NCBI RefSeq assembly: GCF_018798885.1
Contig: NZ_CP076366.1
Span: 64,501-128,500, forward strand
Direction of reading: 5' to 3'
Origin: Gemmobacter fulvus
GTDB lineage: Bacteria > Pseudomonadota > Alphaproteobacteria > Rhodobacterales > Rhodobacteraceae
Length of the DNA stretch: 64,000 nucleotides
The notes under the pieces were generated by a model, which ran no database searches, had not been told where the DNA came from, and was given only the letters and a program-made list of their open reading frames with translations. A program made the translations under genes and the position numbers. The first letter of the stretch is position 1; the number at the start of each line of letters is the position of its first letter. Of the stretch, positions 42,929 through 51,222 are shown piece after piece.

Positions 42929-44091
42929 CCCCGATCCTCCATTTTGGCCGACTTGAAGCCGGTCTCTTTTCGCCAGGTTGTAAGAGCATTCAGATCGTCA
43001 ACTGAAGCGATCTCCTGAGCAGAAAGGGCCTCGCGATCCGTCGGATCGATGGGCCGACCGTCCACACGAACTTCATAGTGAAGGTTTGGTCCACTCACGA
43101 GCCCTGTAGCTCCGACTGCTCCGATCCTGCTCCCGGCTTTTACCCTTGTTCCCTGTTCCGCCGTGTCGGTGATTTCCGACAGATGCGCATATCGCGTCAC
43201 GACGCCACCGCCATGATCAATATCAACCGTCAAACCGTACCCGCGAATTGTCCCGGCAAAGATGATGCGGCCCGCCCCGGTTGCTGACACTTCGGTCCCT
43301 ACAGGCGCTGCATAGTCTATACCGGTATGCATCCGTACCCCGCCCAGCACAGGATGATTGCGCCTGCCAAAGACAGAGGAAAGACGCGCCCCAAGGATTG
43401 GCGCAGCGGAGCGTTGGACGGCTTCTCCATCCTCAAAAACGATGACTGGCCCTGCAGCGTCAGACGCTACAAGTTCGAGAACGCGATCTGTCAGTTCCAG
43501 CCGCGCATAGTTCAAGCGTGGCTCGCCCGCGATGCTTCCGTCGGGAAGTTGGTCCTCCCGCCAGACAAGAGCGAAGCTTTCACCACCTTTTATGTCGCGC
43601 CTGAAATCAACCTGGCCCGCGAGAAGCGCTGTCAGGTCAACGGCGAACCTTTCGGGCGCGTTGGCTGCGACAAGCGCCTCATACAGGGGACCCTGCAGGG
43701 TCAAAGTCTCCCGTCTGTCGACTTCCCGGATCGGGGGATCAAGCCTCTCGGCTGTGATCGGTCCGTTGAACGACAAGTTGATCTCGACCCCATCATCAAC
43801 AAACAGCGACAGTCGCAAGAGTCTCGTGGGGTCAATTTTTTCTGCAGCCCACTCCAGCCGATGTCCGGGGCGCAGTTCTGTCAGATCATAAACACCCGCA
43901 AGGGCCAATGCTGCCTCGGCCCTGACGTTTGGCGAAATGCTCGCTCTGCCAAGAACGCTGTCCAGAGTATCACCGGATGCGATCGTCGCCGTCGACTGCG
44001 AAAGAACATGTGACGTCGGTGGGTCCGCGAAGACCGGGACGGGTGCGGCAAGCCCGAAAGCAAGAAGCAAAAGCGTGGTGTGTCTGATCAT
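42925..44091 (-). CDS. M23-family peptidoglycan metallopeptidase
   Basis: This protein has 388 residues from ATG 44091, where a signal peptide begins (MIRHTTLLLLAFGLAAPVPV). The N-terminal region includes a LysM/OapA-like segment (IASGDTLDSVLGRASI). The C-terminal M23 domain has HTGIDYAAPVGTEV (zinc His and Asp) and GPNLHYEVRVDGRPIDP (HxH-type region). Such enzymes cut D,D-cross-links. It is in one operon with the SCO, PCuAC and DUF411 genes, an unusual setting. The catalytic residues appear complete, so it is a likely active endopeptidase. Confidence 0.9.
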   Translation of the reverse strand: MIRHTTLLLLAFGLAAPVPVFADPPTSHVLSQSTATIASGDTLDSVLGRASISPNVRAEAALALAGVYDLTELRPGHRLEWAAEKIDPTRLLRLSLFVDDGVEINLSFNGPITAERLDPPIREVDRRETLTLQGPLYEALVAANAPERFAVDLTALLAGQVDFRRDIKGGESFALVWREDQLPDGSIAGEPRLNYARLELTDRVLELVASDAAGPVIVFEDGEAVQRSAAPILGARLSSVFGRRNHPVLGGVRMHTGIDYAAPVGTEVSATGAGRIIFAGTIRGYGLTVDIDHGGGVVTRYAHLSEITDTAEQGTRVKAGSRIGAVGATGLVSGPNLHYEVRVDGRPIDPTDREALSAQEIASVDDLNALTTWRKETGFKSAKMEDRG

Positions 44092-44107
44092 CTGGCAGGA
44101 TGGCCTT

Positions 44108-44710
44108 TCAACTGAGGGCACGGCGAATTTTGGGCACGGCGAAGCGCCGGTCTTCGTGGAAGTCGATGATGCTGGCAAAGCGCCCGTCCGGGTAGAACAG
44201 GAAAACTCCAGCTGTATGGTCCATTGTGTAGTCGTCTCCATCACGCGGTACCTTGCGGTAGGACACACGAAAATCCTCAGCAGCCTGAGCAATTTGACTG
44301 GGAGTTCCGGTCAGACCAGCAATCCGCGGGTCGAAATTGGCGACATACTCGGCCAACACGTCCGGCGTATCGCGGTCGGGATCAACCGAGATGAGGGCGA
44401 TGTTCAGCCGGTCGGCATCTGGCCCCAACTCCTCCAGCCAGCCGGATATGTCACTTAGCGTGGTTGGGCAAACATCGGGACACCAGGTAAAGCCGAAGAA
44501 CACCATTGTCGAGCGGCCGATCCAGTCAGCGGATCGAACGGCCCGTTTGCGGTGGTCGGTCAGTTGCCAACTCATTTCGCTCATCGACAGCGGCAGGGCC
44601 GCATTCAAGACCGGGCCATTGCTCGTGCGGTAGGCGCCAAGGCCCAACATGAAGGCCATGGCGCCGACTACGCTCCCAACCCCAAGAATTATTGTTCTGC
44701 GTCGGCGCAA
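44108..44710 (-). CDS. SCO1/SenC family copper protein, copy 1
   Basis: This 200-residue membrane-anchored periplasmic protein has a TM near 8-27. The copper site CPDVC (FGFTWCPDVCPTTL) and the conserved distal His in YTMDHTAGVFLF are both present, as needed for metallochaperone activity towards the CuA site of cytochrome oxidase. It overlaps the upstream PCuAC gene by 22 bp. The second SCO gene (45166-45759) is in the same operon and has the same key residues. Confidence 0.92.
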   Translation of the reverse strand: MRRRRTIILGVGSVVGAMAFMLGLGAYRTSNGPVLNAALPLSMSEMSWQLTDHRKRAVRSADWIGRSTMVFFGFTWCPDVCPTTLSDISGWLEELGPDADRLNIALISVDPDRDTPDVLAEYVANFDPRIAGLTGTPSQIAQAAEDFRVSYRKVPRDGDDYTMDHTAGVFLFYPDGRFASIIDFHEDRRFAVPKIRRALS

Positions 44711-45162
44711 TCCGGACCCTCCGCACGCACGGAAAGCACTTCTACATTCACTGTCACCTCGCCTGCCTTCTCGAAAGACAACGTGACAGGAAAACTGTCA
44801 CCCTCCTTCAGGGCCGCAGTCAGACCCATGAGCATCCCGTGATAGCCACCCGGCGAAAGTTGGACGCTTTGGCCCGCCAGGACAGGGATCGACATGGCAT
44901 GCGGCATCGACGCGACGCCATCCTTGAGCACAGTCTCGTGCAACATCGGCATCCCCGCTGCTGGCGTGGAAATGCCGACAAGAGCATCGTCGGTAGCGCC
45001 AGCATTGCTGATCGAGACATAGAAAACGCCAGGACGGCCAGCGCCGATGGTGACCTTAGACCAGCCATGCTCGACGCTCAGATCACCGACTGTCACGGTT
45101 TCGCAGGCAAAGGCCGCTGATGCAGTCAACGACAGGGTCGCAGCAAGCAACAAGTGTTTCAT
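44689..45162 (-). CDS. PCu(A)C-type periplasmic copper chaperone
   Basis: This 157-residue exported protein has a signal at 1-19 (ending ASAAFA). The Cu(I) motif H(M)x10Mx21HxM is readable as MLHETVLKDGVASM... and GGYHGMLMGL. It loads CuA of cytochrome c oxidase together with SCO proteins. Three CuA-type assembly factors here (two SCO, one PCuAC) form a full relay. A short C-terminal tail has an extra Cys (GPDCADAEQ). The gene overlaps SCO copy 1 by 22 bp and follows SCO copy 2 by 3 bp. Confidence 0.93.
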   Translation of the reverse strand: MKHLLLAATLSLTASAAFACETVTVGDLSVEHGWSKVTIGAGRPGVFYVSISNAGATDDALVGISTPAAGMPMLHETVLKDGVASMPHAMSIPVLAGQSVQLSPGGYHGMLMGLTAALKEGDSFPVTLSFEKAGEVTVNVEVLSVRAEGPDCADAEQ

Positions 45163-45165
45163 GGG

Positions 45166-45759
45166 TCAAAACCTCGTCTGAAGGTCGGAAAGGATGTCGG
45201 CGGCCGGAGTGCCGTAGGTGAATTGGCGAAGCCATTCACCATCCGGACCAATCAGGAAAAGGCCGGGACTGTGCGCCATGGAATAGCCGTCAGGCGATGC
45301 AGCATCGTTCTCGCGTTCATAGAAAATCTTGAAGCTGTCGGCCGCGGCTTTCGTCTCGGTCTCGGTCCCTGCCAGACCCAGGATCGCCGGATGAAAGGCT
45401 GCAGTGTAGGCCGCAAGGCCGAGCCGCCGGTCGCGTTCGGGGTCAATCGAGACGAAAAGCGGTTGAACTTTCTCGGCATCCGCCCCGAGATCGTCCATAA
45501 CTTGGGCTACGTCAGAAAGCGTCGTAGGGCAGACATCGGGGCAGTTTGTGAAGCCGAAGAAGACGAGAAGGAATTTCCCGCGAAACTCTGCACTCGTCCT
45601 GATACGGCCTTCCTCATCCGCAAGTGTAAAGACTGGCGTGAAAGCCGGACTGGTTTCAGCAACACCCTCGCCTTGGATGGCCCACCTTGTTCCGGCAAAA
45701 ATGATCATCGCCGCGATGGCGGCGACCCATAACCCAATTTGAAGGCGTCTAAGGCGCAT
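45166..45759 (-). CDS. SCO1/SenC family copper protein, copy 2
   Basis: This 197-residue protein has an N-terminal anchor (about 8-25) and the site CPDVC in FFGFTNCPDVCPTTLSD. The distal His is in YSMAHSPGLFLIG. It is the first gene of the SCO-PCuAC-SCO-M23-DUF411 operon. A MerR-type promoter with a GAACCT/AGGTTC dyad sits 32 bp upstream (45791-45821). It resembles copy 1 but with a different N-terminus, so it is an older duplication. Confidence 0.92.
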   Translation of the reverse strand: MRLRRLQIGLWVAAIAAMIIFAGTRWAIQGEGVAETSPAFTPVFTLADEEGRIRTSAEFRGKFLLVFFGFTNCPDVCPTTLSDVAQVMDDLGADAEKVQPLFVSIDPERDRRLGLAAYTAAFHPAILGLAGTETETKAAADSFKIFYERENDAASPDGYSMAHSPGLFLIGPDGEWLRQFTYGTPAADILSDLQTRF

Positions 45760-45790
45760 CGAAATATCCGACCAAGAGGTTCATTTGAGT

Positions 45791-45821
45791 GGTCTAGAAC
45801 CTTGAGCAGCTAGAGGTTCAA
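45791..45821 (-). promoter_or_regulatory. MerR-type promoter of the SCO/PCuAC/M23/DUF411 operon
   Basis: Minus-strand TTGAAC (45816-45821) and TAGACC (45791-45796) are 19 bp apart, with a GAACCT...AGGTTC dyad spanning the spacer. The half-site differs from the CCTT(A/C)C type at the copper ATPases, so a second MerR-family regulator is possible. No gene for such a regulator is seen in the window. Confidence 0.65.
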
Positions 45822-45866
45822 GCGACATTGGTGTGAGTTTTTTGACGACCGGCGATGTTTCGCCGA

Positions 45867-46040
45867 TCAGTGCGCCCCAAGAAACCGCCCCAAGGCGATC
45901 CCTAGGAAGATACCGAAAAGACCAAATGCGATGGCGAAACCGGCCCCATGCTGCAGCCGGTCCATCCGTTTGCCTCCACGCTGTCGCGCGAGAAGATAGC
46001 CCCACACAAATCCGATGCCCCCAAATAGCAGTCCGATCAT
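45867..46040 (-). CDS. Small double-hydrophobic membrane protein
   Basis: This protein has 57 residues from ATG 46040. Two hydrophobic stretches (MIGLLFGGIGFVWGYLLA and AGFAIAFGLFGIFLGIALG) flank a basic loop (RQRGGKRMDRLQHG), a hairpin membrane topology. An AAGGAAAT RBS precedes the ATG at good spacing. I do not recognise the family. It lies between the lnt remnant and the MerR-type promoter, and could be the downstream partner of lnt. Being so short, it could also be a chance frame, but the RBS and composition favour a gene. Confidence 0.55.
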   Translation of the reverse strand: MIGLLFGGIGFVWGYLLARQRGGKRMDRLQHGAGFAIAFGLFGIFLGIALGRFLGAH

Positions 46041-46069
46041 GGCGATTTCCTTGTCAAGAACGCTGAATT

Positions 46070-46823
46070 CTACAGTCGCGGTCGCAGTCTGATGGTAGCC
46101 CATGCAAGCAGGACCAGCGCCAGCGCGGTCCAGTCGCCGAAGCGAGCATAAGGGGTCGGCGAAAGCGGTCGTGGCAAGCGCGTGTCAATTATTCCTGCCG
46201 TTCCAAGCTCGAGCATAGCCACCGTCCGACCGTAGGCATCAACCACGGCGGATATTCCGGTGTTGGCGGCACGAACAAGCGGGAGACCTTCTTCGACCGC
46301 TCGCATTCGGGCTGAAGCCAGATGTTGCCATGGTCCGATCGAGGTGCCGAACCAGGCATCGTTGGTTGCGTTGAAGATCCAGTCCGGACGGATCGCGTCA
46401 TCGGCGACATGGCCGGGAAAGATTGCCTCATAGCATATCGCCACTCCAACATAGGGGTGGGGCCCAATCGCCAGCGTGCGCGGTCCAGGGCCGGGCGCAA
46501 AATCACCCAGAGATTGAACCAACCGCTGAAACTGCAACACACTGCGCCAGGGAACATACTCGCCAAAGGGTACGAGGTGATGCTTGGCGTAACGTGTGAG
46601 GATTGTGCCGTCCGGAGCGATAGCGAGGACGGAATTGCGGTAGACCATTCCCGCCCCGGTTTTTTCCCGCTCCGGGCTGCCGGTGAGCAAGACACCAGTT
46701 TCGGACAACAGCCACCCCAACATGACCCGTGCGCCAGGATCCTCTGCAAGGAACCCAGGCCAGGCGGTTTCGGGCCAAAGCAGAAGATCGAATGACCCTG
46801 AGCGGGCCGACAGGGAAAAAAGC
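46070..46823 (-). pseudogene. lnt: Apolipoprotein N-acyltransferase (Lnt/CutE), N-terminus removed by IS6
   Basis: About 251 C-terminal residues remain. The CN-hydrolase catalytic set is intact: Glu in LLWPETAWPG, Lys in RYAKHHLVPFGEYVP, Cys in GVAICYEAIFP. The N-terminal membrane half (normally ~230 residues) is missing because the frame enters the IS6 left end at 46824. Full Lnt is ~500 residues, so activity is unlikely. The E. coli gene was first described as cutE, a copper-tolerance locus, which fits this island. The rest of the frame to 46927 is IS sequence. Confidence 0.9.
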
Positions 46824-46837
46824 GGTTCTGTCGCAAA
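46824..46837 (+). repeat. IS6 left inverted repeat
   Basis: GGTTCTGTCGCAAA, identical to the inverse of 47637-47650. It marks the exact truncation point of the lnt remnant. Confidence 0.9.
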
Positions 46838-46910
46838 CTTTTGGGATCTTTCGTTTGTTGGCTGATTTTGCGACATGGTTCTCAAACAAGCAAGCAACAG
46901 GGTGTATCGG

Positions 46911-47597
46911 ATGTCGGTTGATTTCAAGGGAGCCCATTATCCTAAAAGCGTAATCCTGTACGCTGTTTATTTCTATGTGCGATATGGAGTTTCCTATCGC
47001 GACCTGGAAGAAATCATGGAGGAGCGTGGGGCTGAAGTTGACCATGCAACCTTGAACCGTTGGGTGGTTAAGTTTGGGTCGCTGATGGCGGCACAAGCGC
47101 AGTCCCGCAAGAAGCCAACCGCCAAATCTTGGCGCATGGACGAAACCTACATCAAGGTTAAAGGCAAATGGACCTACTATTACCGGGCGGTCGACAACAC
47201 GGGAAAAACTCTTGATTTCATGCTATCTGAGCGTCGCGACAAGGCGGCAGCCCGTCGATTTTTTAAGGGTGCGATTGGCACGAACGGCGTGCCCGACCGT
47301 GTCGTCATCGACAAGAGTGGCGCCAATCTGGCGGGTCTGCAAAGCGTCAATGTGATCCTGAAGTTCACGGGCTCAGGCAACACGATCAAGATCCTGCAGG
47401 TCAAATACCTCAACAACATCATCGAACAAGATCATCGCTTCGTGAAGCGGATCACGGGCCCCATGCTCGGCTTCAAGGCCTTCCATTCTGCCGAGGCGAC
47501 CTTGGCTGGGATCGAGACCGCGCACATGATCCGAAAGGGGCAGATCTATGCCAACGGCCTTACCGCGTTTCAGCAGTTTGCGGAGCTCGCAGCATAA
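46911..47597 (+). CDS. IS6 family transposase
   Basis: This protein has 228 residues from ATG 46911 (MSVDFKGAHYPKSVIL), the usual IS6 start; the longer frame to 46875 is unlikely. The DDE catalytic residues are visible: Asp in WRMDETYIKVKG, Asp in VVIDKSGANLAG, Glu in NNIIEQDHRFVKR. An N-terminal HTH region includes GVSYRDLEEIMEERG. No frameshift or stop is seen, so it may be active. The C-terminus ends FQQFAELAA, near the right repeat. Confidence 0.95.
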   Translation: MSVDFKGAHYPKSVILYAVYFYVRYGVSYRDLEEIMEERGAEVDHATLNRWVVKFGSLMAAQAQSRKKPTAKSWRMDETYIKVKGKWTYYYRAVDNTGKTLDFMLSERRDKAAARRFFKGAIGTNGVPDRVVIDKSGANLAGLQSVNVILKFTGSGNTIKILQVKYLNNIIEQDHRFVKRITGPMLGFKAFHSAEATLAGIETAHMIRKGQIYANGLTAFQQFAELAA

Positions 47598-47636
47598 TTA
47601 TGTCCGGGCGATGCCCGCACTCAAACTCCAACAAAC

Positions 47637-47650
47637 TTTGCGACAGAACC
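47637..47650 (-). repeat. IS6 right inverted repeat
   Basis: TTTGCGACAGAACC, the inverse of the left repeat. It marks the exact truncation point of the glycosyltransferase gene. Confidence 0.9.
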
Positions 47651-50042
47651 CGGGTTGCTCGCCCCGCTGCTGGCGGCGGAACCAGGCGACGGCTTGCTTT
47701 ATGGCGATGACCGTCGCGCAGATCCAATTGCCCCAAGCTCCCTGGCCGCCTATCTAAAACCTGCTTGGTCGCCGGACCTTTTGCTGTCGCAGAACTACAT
47801 CGGCCGGGCTTGGCTTGCCACGCGAGACTTGGCGGAGCGGGCGGGTCTCACCCCCGCCGATCTGGCCGCGACGGGCGATTATGCCAATGTGCTGCGGCTG
47901 ACTGCGGCGGCCAGCGGTGCGATCCGTCATGTGCCGGGCCTGATGCTGGGGGCCGCTGGCAAGGGCGAAAGCCCCTCCGCCGAACGCCGGGCACTTCAGG
48001 CCCATTTGCGCGACCGGGGCGATCTGGCGAAGGTGCGGCCCGGCGCCGCCCCCTTCCTGCACCGGCTGGAGCGCCGCCCCGCCCACCCCGGCAAGGTATC
48101 GATCATCATTCCATCGATCGGCGCGAAGGATCATATCCTGCGCTGTCTCGAGAGTATCCACCGCAAGACGCGGGATGCAGAATTCGAGATCGTGGTGGTC
48201 GACAACATCCGCCGCCGCCGGATCACCCCCGAGGGCCGCGCCTGGAAGAAATGGTTCCGCGACAATGCCGATGTGGTGGTCGAGGTGGACGAACCCTTCA
48301 ACTGGTCGCGGCTGAACAATCTGGGTGCGGCAGCGGCGAGCGGCGATTATCTGCTGTTCCTTAACGACGATATCGAGGTGCTGACCCCCGACTGGCTGAC
48401 TGTGCTGATGGCAGAGGCCGAGCGTCCTGAAGTCGGTGTAGTGGGGCCGCAGCTTCTTTATCCCGATGGCAAGGTGCAGCATGCGGGCATGTTCCTGTCG
48501 CGCGCCATGCCCGGCAGCGCCCGGCATGCATTCCGCTTCGCCGAGGCCGACGACCCCTGCTATTTTGGCCTCGCCCTCAGCCAGCGCAACCTGCTCTGCG
48601 TCACCGGCGCCTGCATGATGGTGCGGCGAGCGGTCTTCGATGCGGTCTCGGGCTTCGACGAGGCGCATAGCGTGGTGAATAACGACATCGACTTCTGCCT
48701 GCGCCTGCACCGCGCAGGCCTGTCGGTGATCTTCACCCCTCATACGCGGCTGACCCATTATGAACTGGCCAGCCGCGCCAATCTGAAGGACGTTTTCGAC
48801 CGCAGTGGTTTTCTGGAAACCTGGGGCGATATCTGTCTGGCTGGAGATCCCTATCTCAACCCCGCCATCAGCAGCGAAGCCGATGATTACGCCCCCGAGG
48901 AAGAGCCGCTGCGCGAGGTCTATGCCGGGCATCCTTTGGGCGCGCGCACCGAAATCCGGCGCATCCTTGCGGTGAAGCTGGATCATATTGGCGATCTGGT
49001 CACCGCGCTGCCCGCCTTCCGGCGACTGAAAGAGCTGTTCCCGCAGGCGCATCTGACCGCGCTGGTCGGTCGGTCCGCCATGGGCATCGCCAGCATGGAA
49101 ACCGCCATCGACGAGCTGATCCCCTTCGAATTCTTCGATGCCCGCTCGGGCCTCGGGCGCAAGAAGCTGACCAAGGCCGATTATGCCGCGCTGGAGGCCG
49201 ATCTGACGGCGCGGCGCTTCGATCTGGCGGTGGATCTGCGCAAACAGGGCGACACCCGGCATATCCTGCAACGCAGCGGCGCGCCCCTGACCGCCGGTTT
49301 CGACCATGATCGGGGCTTTCCCTGGCTGGACATCGCCCTGGAATGGGAACGCGACCCGCTGCAATCGGACAAGCGCAACCATGTCACCACCGATCTTCTG
49401 ACCATGGTCGAGGCGGTGGGCACCGCCTTCACCACCGACCGGCGCACCATCGCCACCTCGGCCGAACGGTTACCGCCGCTGTCTGATGCGCTGCGCAGCG
49501 AATTCGCCGGGCTTTTCGCCCATGACTATGTGGTGATCCACCCGGCGGCGGGCACGCCGCTGCGGCAATGGTCGCCCGCCTTCTTCGGCCGGCTGATCGA
49601 CCTGCTGGCCGATCAGGACGACATGCGCATCGCGCTGATCGGTGGCCCCGACGAACGCGAGATCGCCGAACGGGTGCTGGCGGCAGTGAAACGGCAGGAC
49701 CGGGTGTTCAATCTGGTCGGCCGGTCGAAACTGTCCGAGGTGCCGCGCATCATGGCCGAAAGCGTGCTGTTCGTCGGCAACAACAGCGGCCCCAGCCATA
49801 TCGCCTCGGGGCTGGGCGTGCCAACGGTGGCGGTGCATTCGGCGCTGGTCTCCTCCGAGGAATGGGGACCGCTCGGCCCCTCGGCGGTGGCCCTGCGCCG
49901 TGACATGAGCTGCGCGCCCTGCTACATCGCCATGGCCGAACAATGCCACCGCGCCATGGCCTGCCTGCACTCGCTGTCGCCCTTCGCGGTTCACAACCTC
50001 TGCCGCCGCTTCCTTGCGCTGCGGACAGCGGGCCACGGATGA
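47651..50042 (+). pseudogene. Bifunctional glycosyltransferase (GT2 plus GT9), 5' end removed by IS6
   Basis: The open frame from the IS right end contains ~796 residues. The first part is GT2-type (KVSIIIPSIGAKDHILRCLE, then FLNDDIEVL and NNDIDFCLRLHRAG). The second is GT9/heptosyltransferase-like (RILAVKLDHIGDLVTALPAF, HPAAGTPLRQWSPAFFG, NNSGPSHIASGLGVPTVAV). The missing 5' part means the native start is lost; the TTG at 47655 could only yield a slightly shortened protein. It should add heptose-like or other sugars in LPS/EPS synthesis. The downstream hldE/gmhB genes support a heptose link. Confidence 0.85.
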
Positions 50043-50180
50043 ACCTCGTGAATGGAGAGCATTAGGTACAAGGTTAACCGCCAACTGCTTTCTAACAAAG
50101 GATATTTAATTGCGTTTCGAAGTTCTTTCCAATAAGTGTTTCGTTAAATTCTGAACCATATTGAGATTACGAGAGTTAAT

Positions 50181-51175
50181 ATGAATATAGTTCCCAAGGC
50201 GGTCGTTGGCAAAGACGGCTGGCTTTTTCTGTCAAATGACACAAATCGAACTTGGGATCAGTTCGAAGGTCGGTTGCTTCTAGACGATAACGAGGTGGCA
50301 GCTTGGCGACGCGAGTTTGCAGAACGTGGTGCCTTGATGAGCAGGCACAACATTCACTACCGGTCATCGTCGCCCCGAACAAGGAAAGTGTGTTTCCCGA
50401 ACAGGTACCAGCAGATTTTCAGAAAGCTTCGTCAAGGCTGGTGCACCAGGTTGAGGCAGCCGCCAAGGGCCTTGTCCATGCAATGTTTTTGGAAAAGTTC
50501 ATTCTAGGACATGCTGAACGCCTCTCCTTCTTCAACAAAGGAGATACCCACTGGTCTACGCTTGGCGCTTGGCATGTCGCGAACCATATCTTCAAGGGTC
50601 TGGAAATTCCCCGCCGTATCGAGCCGATTTCGGATGAGGTTGAATTCCATTGGTCAGTCTCAAAAATCGGAGACCTTTCAAACAAATTTGATCCGCCCAT
50701 AGGTTTGGGTGGCTGGCACGCTGTCATCCGTGGCGGCCGCGCGAAGTGCACCTTTAACAATGGGATTACCAATCACGGGCATGTCAGTATTTGGGAAGGG
50801 GGTGATCCGGATGGGCCGTCGATCCTGCTTTTCGGTGACAGTTTTGCAGGCGCTTTGGTGAGCTATTTGGCCCATCGGTCTCGCCGCCTTGTCCGCCTGC
50901 ATACCAGTTCCATCGACAAGGAAACCCTGTTTCGCGAACGTCCAGAAATCGTGCTTTCGGTTGCGGTAGAGCGGTTCCTAAGATCGGTGCCCACCGGGAT
51001 GGCCGAGTTTTCCTACAAGACGGATTTGCGGCAAAAGTTGCAGGCGCTCGACGACGCCGCGCGTAAAGATCTTTCTGCTGACATGCTTCAGCGGCAACCG
51101 CCGACAAATGCGGCATACGCAGCGGACATACTTGCTTCGATGCCATCCGGGCAGGGCTCAACCCTTCCAGCTTGA
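50181..51175 (+). pseudogene. AlgX/AlgJ-like SGNH O-acetyltransferase, frameshifted
   Basis: Two overlapping frames together make one ~331-residue protein. Frame 1 starts at ATG 50181 (MNIVPKAVVGKDGWLFLSND) and ends its similarity at HNIHY. Frame 3 continues with PVIVAPNKESVFPEQVPADF and the catalytic GDTHW and LLFGDSFAG motifs. A one-base loss near 50361 (TACCGG where TACCCGG would keep frame) explains the switch. AlgX/AlgJ proteins O-acetylate polysaccharide in the periplasm. It may be a real mutation or a sequencing error. An AT-rich 138-bp leader precedes it. Confidence 0.8.
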
Positions 51176-51222
51176 TAAATTGCAATAGGGCCTATCTGTT
51201 CCCTTTGCATGCCTTTCCCGTT

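Larger units (their letters stand above)
46824..47650 (+). mobile_element. IS6-family insertion sequence, 827 bp, complete
   Basis: 14-bp perfect inverted repeats (GGTTCTGTCGCAAA, 46824-46837 and 47637-47650) flank one transposase gene, and the size is typical of the IS6 family. The flanking 8 bp (AAAAAAGC and CGGGTTGC) do not match, so this is not a simple insertion; IS6-type cointegrate or deletion chemistry probably joined the copper island to the glycan region here. Confidence 0.92.

Noticed and set aside
46869-46911. IS6 transposase start at 46875
   Set aside because: The extra residues are not typical; the family starts at MSxDFKGAHYPK, here ATG 46911.
47754-49382. 542-codon minus-strand frame opposite the glycosyltransferase
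   Set aside because: Antisense shadow with His/Gln/Arg-rich composition and no recognisable motif; the plus strand has clear GT2 and GT9 motifs.
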